Source: Rhizomys pruinosus
Taxonomy: Eukaryota; Chordata; Mammalia; Rodentia; Spalacidae
Length of the DNA stretch: 64,000 bases
Assembly (NCBI GenBank): GCA_009823505.1
Contig: VZQC01003052.1
Location: 1,422,327 to 1,486,326 of the forward strand
Reading direction: 5' to 3'
The position numbers were made by a program, and so were the translations under genes. The notes beneath the pieces were generated by a model. That model saw nothing but the letters and a program-made list of their open reading frames with translations. It had not been told where the DNA came from and ran no database searches. Below are positions 57,783 through 64,000 of this stretch, piece by piece. Within the stretch, counting starts at the first letter, position 1, and each line of letters starts with the position of its first letter.

Positions 57783-58502
57783 CTGAAAACCAGAGGGGAA
57801 AGAGAGGAAAATAAGTCATCTGGTTTGGGTAGTTCGTAATTGAAACTCAGGAGTAAAATGCCCCGGGAACCTGTACAATCAGCTTACACATTTTTTTTTT
57901 CCTTAAATGAAATCATCTGGCTTCAGCTTAATTTCCCTGGGCATGTACCACTCTGTGAAAGAATGTGGCAGTCTGGTAGACTACCTCCTTCCCAAGACCT
58001 CAGTGTTCATATCACTGTTTCCCAGCTCAGTATGACTTCATTTCTGTGATACTGATGAGGGTAGTAACCGCACCTTAGGGATGTAAAGTCAAGGCACAGA
58101 GAGGGGACCACTTTCAGCAAATGTATATAGTGATCTGGTATGAGAAGCGGAAACAGTAATCTGGATTCAACGTTCCTGTCTGGCATCCAGGACCATAAGC
58201 CATAAGCACTTGAAACTTAAGGCCCATATTTCTTGGAGTCACAACTAGGGCCTAGAAAGACTGCAAAGTACGTTCAGTTCGTCTCTGATGGCCTCCCAGC
58301 TTCTGGCGCTGTACTACACTCTCCCTCCCTGCTTTCTACCAGTATGCTGCCTGGATGTGGATAATCACCAACATGGATTTCGTTCTTACTAGCTGTCTAG
58401 CAACTTTCAGAATGTGAGACTCCATATGACCCTTATACTTAAAAGCAAACTTTAATGACCAAAGCCTTTCCAAATCAAAATCATTATTCATTCCTTTTTC
58501 CT
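57783..58502. other. intron between exons a and b, unique part
   Basis: Nothing recognised. Confidence 0.4.
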
Positions 58503-58584
58503 TTTGTGGTGGTGGGGATCAAATCCTGGATCCTGTGCATGCCAGGCAAGTGCTGGACCACTAACTAAGCTGCAACCCCAGCTC
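58503..58584 (-). mobile_element. ID-type SINE
   Basis: Reverse of GCTGGGGTTGCAGCTTAGTT, GTGGTCCAGCACTTGCCTGG and GGATTTGATCCCCACCACC, which keeps the A and B boxes of the ID/BC1 family. Confidence 0.75.
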
Positions 58585-58604
58585 TCATAGCTTCATATCA
58601 GGAT

Positions 58605-58824
58605 TTTCTTTCCTTCTTTTTATTATTTTACATGTATGAGTGTACTGGCCACATTTAAGTGCACTCAGGTCATGCAATGCCAGCAGAAGCCAGAAGAGGG
58701 TGTCAGATCCCCTGGAACTGGAGTTAAGGACAACTGTTAGGTATCATGTGGGTATTAGGAACTGAACCTGGTCCTCTGTAAGAGCAACCAGTGCTGTTAA
58801 CCGCTGAACCATCTCTCTGGCCAT
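58605..58824 (-). mobile_element. B2 SINE, with a further B2 scrap to 58902
   Basis: GAAGCCAGAAGAGGGTGTCA, GATCCCCTGGAACTGGAGTT, CGCTGAACCATCTCTCTGGC. At 58870-58902 CAGTGCTCTTAGCTGCTGAA and CCCTCCAGCTC are a second 5'-end scrap. Confidence 0.85.
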
Positions 58825-58902
58825 GAGAGGTTCATATTACAATGAAGAACCTCAAGGCCTTTGCCAGTGCTCTTAGCTGCTGAACGGTCCCTCCAGCTCA
58901 TT

Positions 58903-59904
58903 CAGGATGTTACACCTATGGTATTAAACTTAGGTGAACTTTGGAGAAGATAAGCAGTGGGCCATATGATTCTCCAAGCCCCTCACAACGGAAGGTGGCA
59001 GGAAGCTGTCAGTTCTGCCTCCTCCTAAGCCTACTGAGGACATAGCCCCTTAAAGTGACATGATGTGGCACAATTGACTTTAAACACACTGGGACCAATC
59101 TAATGTGGCTTGGCCTTGGTTCCTGTTGGGTGACCTTCACTGTGTGATGGACCCCCAACCTGCATTCATAACACGTGGTGGACATATCCTAGAATCCTAT
59201 GCACTCTCCTTTGGAAAGTTCAGGGTGGAATTAGGAGTCTCTCTGTTTCTTCCTGTCTTTAGAAACCTAGCACTTGCCCCAGGGAGTGGATCCCTGGATC
59301 ATGAATTCCTCTCTCTTCTTTCCTCCTATTTGGGGCAATGATAGGGCTGTTTTGGGGATGAATATCCTTAGATAGAGGCTAGTGCAAACTGCATCTTTCA
59401 AAGTTATAGCCATGGATAGATTTCTATAAAATCCAAACTCCAGTCAGTTACTACTGCTTTGTAGTGATTAAATTCCTAACTATATTGATGCCTAATACAG
59501 AATTCAATTAATAATGTATTGGAGCTATGTACTGTGAAGTGGTGGATTTTGCATATATTTTAAAGAGACCAAGTTTAAAATGCCCTGAGCCGTGTAAAAA
59601 TCGACCCTGTGTTTATTGTTTATTATGTTGGGCAAAGATCCAAGAATTGTTGAGCACCGCCATAATCCAGGTCTCGCTCTATATGTGCTAACATATCAGT
59701 TAATCTCCACAGTAAATATGGCCCATGAGGTTCAGGCAGAGCAAGTAAACAGGAACAATAAACCCATTTTTCCTTCTGCTTGAGAAACAGCACCTGAATT
59801 GGTTATTGCTTTTTCATCCTTCCCAAGTTAAAATTAAATGCTTATAAGATCTATTATGGCTCCCATAGCATGATGAACATTCAATAATGGTAATAATAAT
59901 AGTT
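58903..59904. other. intronic sequence, nothing recognised
   Basis: A 78-codon open frame at 59105-59341 shows no family match or splice-flanked receptor sequence. Confidence 0.4.
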
Positions 59905-60052
59905 GATCTTTTCTTTTGGTCTTTTTGAGACAGGGTCTCCCTATAGCCCCAGCTGGCCTGGAACTCACTCTGTAGACCAGGCTACCTTTGAACTCACAGA
60001 GATCTGCCTGCCTCTGCTGGGATTAAAGGTGTGTGCCCCCACGCCTGGCTAA
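59905..60052 (-). mobile_element. B1 SINE inserted at the edge of a MIR
   Basis: GAGACAGGGTCTCCCTATAG, CTGTAGACCAGGCTACCTTT, AAGGTGTGTGCCCCCACGCC. Flanks AATAATAGTTGATCTT and AATAATTGATCTT are probable target copies. Confidence 0.92.
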
Positions 60053-60250
60053 TAATTGATCTTTATCAAGTGCTAGAGGTGCAGCAGTATATTACACAAT
60101 TTTCTATGAATTTACTCATTTACAACTTATAGGACTCTGGAACTAGAACAATTATTCTCATTTTATGAATAAGGTAATTAAGGCCCAGGGAGGTTAAATG
60201 ATTTTTTTTAAAGGTCACATGGCTAGAAAGTAACTGGGACTTAATTTTAA
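60053..60250 (-). mobile_element. MIR element
   Basis: TCATTTTATGAATAAGGTAA, GGCCCAGGGAGGTTAAATGA and GGTCACATGGCTAGAAAGTA are the reverse of MIR boxes. Confidence 0.8.
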
Positions 60251-61088
60251 ACATAATCAGCATACGAGCTTGTTTTCAGAGCCTGAATTCCCCATCATCT
60301 GCCCATAGAGTTCTGTCGTGATGGTGACTTGAGTCACCTCTAACCACTAGCTTTTGATGAGCCTTGCTATACAAATAGCATTGACTACAAAGGGTTTGAC
60401 TTGCCTGGGCAGGGGACAACTTGAGAGGCAACTTATTACATCTCTGTCCATGGCAATACAGGGGGAAATGTCTCAAACTCAGTGAGTAGGAAGTTAGAGG
60501 ATCATCTGACAGTTTCAAGGATGTGTCTGGGACACATCTGGGCAAATCTTTTCCCGGCAGGAGTGGTCAGGGGAAGACACAGTTGGGTCTCAAACACATT
60601 TTCCCCAAAGAGCCCTAATTTCTGCTTAGTGGCTGTTACTCGTGAAGTTGCTATTTCTTTTATATTCTTTATTCCATTTGCCACTATAAACCCTTGGGGT
60701 GAGCTGTTCTGATTTGCCAGCTGCCGGGTGATGTGAAACATCTGTATTTCTTCAGAACTGCCTTCTCTCAAGCATGCAAAGATTTTCTCTGTCTCTTTCT
60801 CATGTTGTAGAAACTAGAGCTTGCTTGTTACTCATGGGGAAGATGCGGAGAGATCTCTGATCCTAACTGTCTATCTTTATTTCCCGTCCCTGGGTTGTGA
60901 TAAATGAGCCTTTCCTTCCACAAATACTCCTTTTCACTGTCATAGCCTCAGTTTAAGGATTTTAAACTGGCTAAGTACTTGTTCATCCTTCAGACAGGAT
61001 GGGTGCTTCCTCTTCTTGGGGTGAGGGGTGGGGTAGAAAAGACTGCTATAGGGAGAGGGTCAACTCTGCCTCTAGGGAGCCTTCTTAC

Positions 61089-61252
61089 CTTTCATGGACC
61101 CGGCCTCTTTCATCTCCTAGGGTGACAGTCACAGTGCAGTTTTTACTCAGGTCAAACTTTTCACTGTATAAATGATAGTCTGGTGTCACCCATCCGACCC
61201 AGACACAGGAAGGGTCCTGCCCAGCAAAAATGCGGATGGCATAGTAGCACTG
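61089..61252 (-). CDS. Ryr3: RYR3 exon a (SPRY3 part 1)
   Basis: This is the most upstream exon in the window. It reads [20 protein letters not shown] then [17 protein letters not shown] and ends GDERGRVHE plus two bases (AG). The sequence matches the third SPRY domain of ryanodine receptors, a beta-sandwich fold in the cytoplasmic shell of the channel. The acceptor is CTCCACAG before CAG and the donor is GTAAGA. It starts in phase 0 and leaves a split serine codon finished by the next exon. The 164-bp length fits this phase pattern (54 codons plus 2 bases). Earlier exons lie beyond the right edge: no exon was recognised between here and 64000. Confidence 0.92.
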
Positions 61253-61367
61253 CTGTGGAGGGGACAGGAGAGTGGGTGAGTGGCAGGCAGTCAGGTGAGG
61301 AGGGTTGAGAAGTGAAGTCATTCAGCAGCTAATTTGGCCCATTTTTATGAGGAAGAACAGGCTTTAG

Positions 61368-61528
61368 GTTTTGTTTTTTTTTCCTTCTGAGATAAGGTCT
61401 CACTTTGTAGCCTATACTGGCAGGGAACTTATTATACAAGGTGGCCTTGAACTTGTGGCAGTTCTCCTTCCCTTGCCTCCCAAGTGTAGGGTCACAGGAA
61501 TATGTCACCCAACCTGGCTAAAGCACAC
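61368..61528 (-). mobile_element. old B1-type SINE
   Basis: GAGATAAGGTCTCACTTTGT, GGTGGCCTTGAACTTGTGGC and CCCAAGTGTAGGGTCACAGG follow the B1 layout with heavy change. It lies about 115 bp upstream of the exon a acceptor. Confidence 0.7.
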
Positions 61529-63639
61529 ACTGTTGAAGGGGTACATTATCAAACTCTGGACTTGGAGGAAGGGCTTAGCAGAGACCCTGGCTTCCTTTCT
61601 TCCTTTGCTGCTTTGCTTTAGAACCTGGAGCTTTCATGGATTTAAACACCACGTATTGCTCTGGAGATGCTGGTGATGGAACACCTCACAGCTTCCCAGA
61701 ATAGTCAGCACAGACCCTTATTTCCCCACTGTGTAACAGGGGACAAGGGCTGCAGAGGGGAGTGTATGAGTCCCTATCCTCAGACAACAGTCAAGGGCAG
61801 AGGATACTTCTACAAGGAGGATAAGGTATTTGTTTTTGCAAAGTCTTGAAAAATAAGCTGCAAAAGAAAAAGCTGATGTCCCAGCCATCATCCAGCTTGT
61901 GCAGCTGTCCTGCAAACCACAGGCAGTACTAAGGACAGTTCGCAATAAGGATCATTCAATGTGTGAGGCTTAGCACTGAGTTACAGTAATAGCTACAGTA
62001 CTGAAGAAGACTGCTTCATCCTTCACAACCCTGAGCAGATCTATTCTTATAAAGTAACCCTTATGTATAATCTGTCAAATTTTCTTGATTGAGAGAAAAA
62101 AAGAGTTATTCAGAAAATCCTAGGCTTGAATCTTGGCACAATCACCATGTGACCTTGGATATGTCTTTGATCCTCTCTGTGCAGAATATCACATATCTCT
62201 TAGGGCTTCTGATTAAATCAATTAAATGGAGATTAAATAGGAAGATATGCAATATGCTGAGCACAGCGGCCACACAGGGGGCTGTGATTTGCTGCAGCAA
62301 GAATGCTGTGATTTGCTGTATCAAGAATCTTGTTTTTGGTGCTGTTTAGTTTATGAACTCAAAGGTAACTTGACAGAAGCGGTGACACATGTTTCTCCCA
62401 TAGACACCAGGTGCTAAGAAGAAGGAAAGAAAGAAATTAGGAATCGTTTCCCCCCCGACTATTGTCTTGCTGTAGAAAGGGACCAAAAGTAGCTTTCATC
62501 TTCTGGACCAGCTTTCGGCTTTTTTGATTGTTTTCAAGATTACCCCTGGCACTGAACAGAAACATGAGGGAACTGACTCAGAAGTTGACATAAAAGAGCA
62601 AAGGGATTTAATTGAGACTCTTCCAACTGATGTTCCTTTCAAACAGAAAGGCGGCATTGGGTCCCTGGTGACAAATGGGCAGCTCATACATATGATGCCT
62701 AATTATGAGCTCCAGGTAGAGCTTCTGCTTTCTTTCCCTCATTTGAGACATGCTATAGAAGCATTCTGGAAGCATCAAGATGGATATTAAAAGACAGAGT
62801 AATTGGCAATTAAAGCAGATCTCTAGACAAATCTTTGCTGTATGGGGCATATTACCAGACACAGCAAATCAAATAATGGAAGCCATAATCGAGAACATTT
62901 ACTTACTGTTGTTGTATGAGACAGTATTTCTTGCATCTGTTTCCTGGGGGGAAGATAATCCATGTTTTAGTTATTCAGTTGTGTAGAGAATCCTGCAGTT
63001 TTGACAGGCAGTTGATCTACCATTAATGATCAAGGCAGGTTTAGGAAACTGGCTGTTTTCTTTACACAAGTGACTGCATTTGGTGTTGGGAGGCATTCAT
63101 TTGTAAGCTGCCACTGTAGGCAGTACTGTGAATTCCAACTTTGCTCCTCAGTTTGGATGGTAAGTTAAAGAAAGCTGAGGAAGATGGAAGGGGTGGGCTG
63201 CAGTAACACAGGCAGAAATGCCTCTGAATGGATTACCCTGTTCCCTCAAACAGCTGTGCTTGTTGAAAAGCTTGATAGATTGTGAAATGCTACAAGAGAT
63301 TTGGTCAAGATGGCTCTAGACAGTAGACACACATCAGTGATTAAAAACAGACATCAAAGGAATAAAAGATAGCAAGGAATCCACCCCTTAACAGGAAGGA
63401 AGAAGTCACATTACTGGAGAGTTACACAGCAGTGAGGTTGGGAAATATCCACAGATATGTGAAAAAGGCAATTCACTCCCAGAAATTTCTTATTTCACAC
63501 AGAAGCAGTTCTTTTCTTCAAATAACAAGAATCATGAATAGCAGAGGATTGAGCTCGGAGAATTCAAGAAGAGCAGAAACTTTTGCACCAAAGTTGACTG
63601 CTTAACTGGATGGGCTTCTGAATTTGCAGTGTATCTCCT
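61529..63639. other. intron upstream of exon a; possible MIR and a 24-bp duplication
   Basis: CACCATGTGACCTTGGATAT and TAAATGGAGATTAAATAGGA (62130-62250) suggest an old plus-strand MIR. At 62281-62304 and 62305-62328 a 24-bp unit starting GCTGTGATTTGCTG is repeated with two changes. No exon recognised. Confidence 0.45.
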
Positions 63640-63941
63640 TGCACACACATCCTCATTTCTCTAGACACATGCCCTTGCACACACACACCCTCATTTCTCC
63701 ATACACACGTCCTTACACACACCTCCATGCACACACATCCTCATTTCTCCATACACATGTCCTTGCACACACATCCTCATTTCTCCATACACACGTCCTT
63801 GCACACACATCCTCATTTCTCCATACATATGTTCTTGCACACACCCCATGCACACACATCCTCATTTCTCCATACACATGTCCTTGCACACATATCCTCA
63901 TTCCTCCGTACATACACCCTTGCACACACATCCTCATTTCT
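63640..63941. repeat. CA-rich minisatellite, 36-bp unit
   Basis: About eight units; the consensus starts TGCACACACATCCTCATTTC and continues TCCATACACATGTCCT. Two units carry a 13- or 14-bp extra piece ending CCATGCACAC. Since 36 is a multiple of three, the minus strand gives a false open frame with a 12-residue period. Confidence 0.93.
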
Positions 63942-64000
63942 TTTTCTGTGTGTGGTACAGGTGCACATGTATGTGCAAGAGTGTGGAGGTCAAATGTCAA

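Noticed and set aside
63713..64000. 95-codon minus-strand frame with repeated NEDVCART blocks
   Set aside because: It comes from the 36-bp minisatellite unit being a multiple of three.

Overview
The window is nuclear DNA from a myomorph (mouse-like) rodent, probably muroid. The evidence is many B1 (7SL-derived) and B2 (tRNA-derived) SINEs, B4/RSINE and ID-type SINEs, rodent-type L1 elements, older MIR and MaLR relics, and a mammalian gene split by GT-AG introns. Species is not resolved. The B1 and B2 copies do not look like plain Mus consensus (B1 reads CTCCCTGTAGCCCC; one B2 group has an internal 17-bp duplication), which hints at a lineage other than Mus.

One protein-coding gene is present: the central part of a ryanodine receptor, best matched to RYR3, on the minus strand. 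Eleven exons run from 61252 down to 13629. All junctions are GT-AG, all phases fit, and about 803 codons are read with no stop or frameshift, so the gene looks intact. In protein order they encode part of SPRY3, the junctional solenoid with divergent region 3 and a glutamate run, and the start of the second RIH-type domain. The gene continues past both ends of the window, so no promoter, start codon, stop codon or poly(A) site of RYR3 is seen.

Layout by rising coordinate: 1-13.6 kb is the intron downstream of the last exon seen, with a broken minus-strand L1 (0.55-5.2 kb) and further L1 pieces. Three exons lie at 13.6-18 kb. A 19.8-kb intron follows (17.9-37.8 kb) with SINEs, simple repeats and a minisatellite bounded by a 31-bp inverted repeat at 21.1-21.6 kb. 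Two exons lie at 37.8-38.8 kb, then a SINE-dense intron (39.3-42.2 kb), then four exons at 44.3-49.3 kb, the largest 805 bp. From 49.3 to 57.6 kb are MaLR LTR relics with clean later insertions and an L1 with the inverted structure of twin priming. The first two exons in gene order are at 57.6 and 61.1 kb. The right edge is a 36-bp-unit CA-rich minisatellite.

I found no second gene, structural RNA gene, CRISPR array or new enzymatic system. The most unusual items are structural: the inverted-repeat-bounded minisatellite, a near-perfect hairpin at 8.3 kb, the twin-primed L1, a B2 subgroup with two linked markers, and coding length variation candidates in RYR3.
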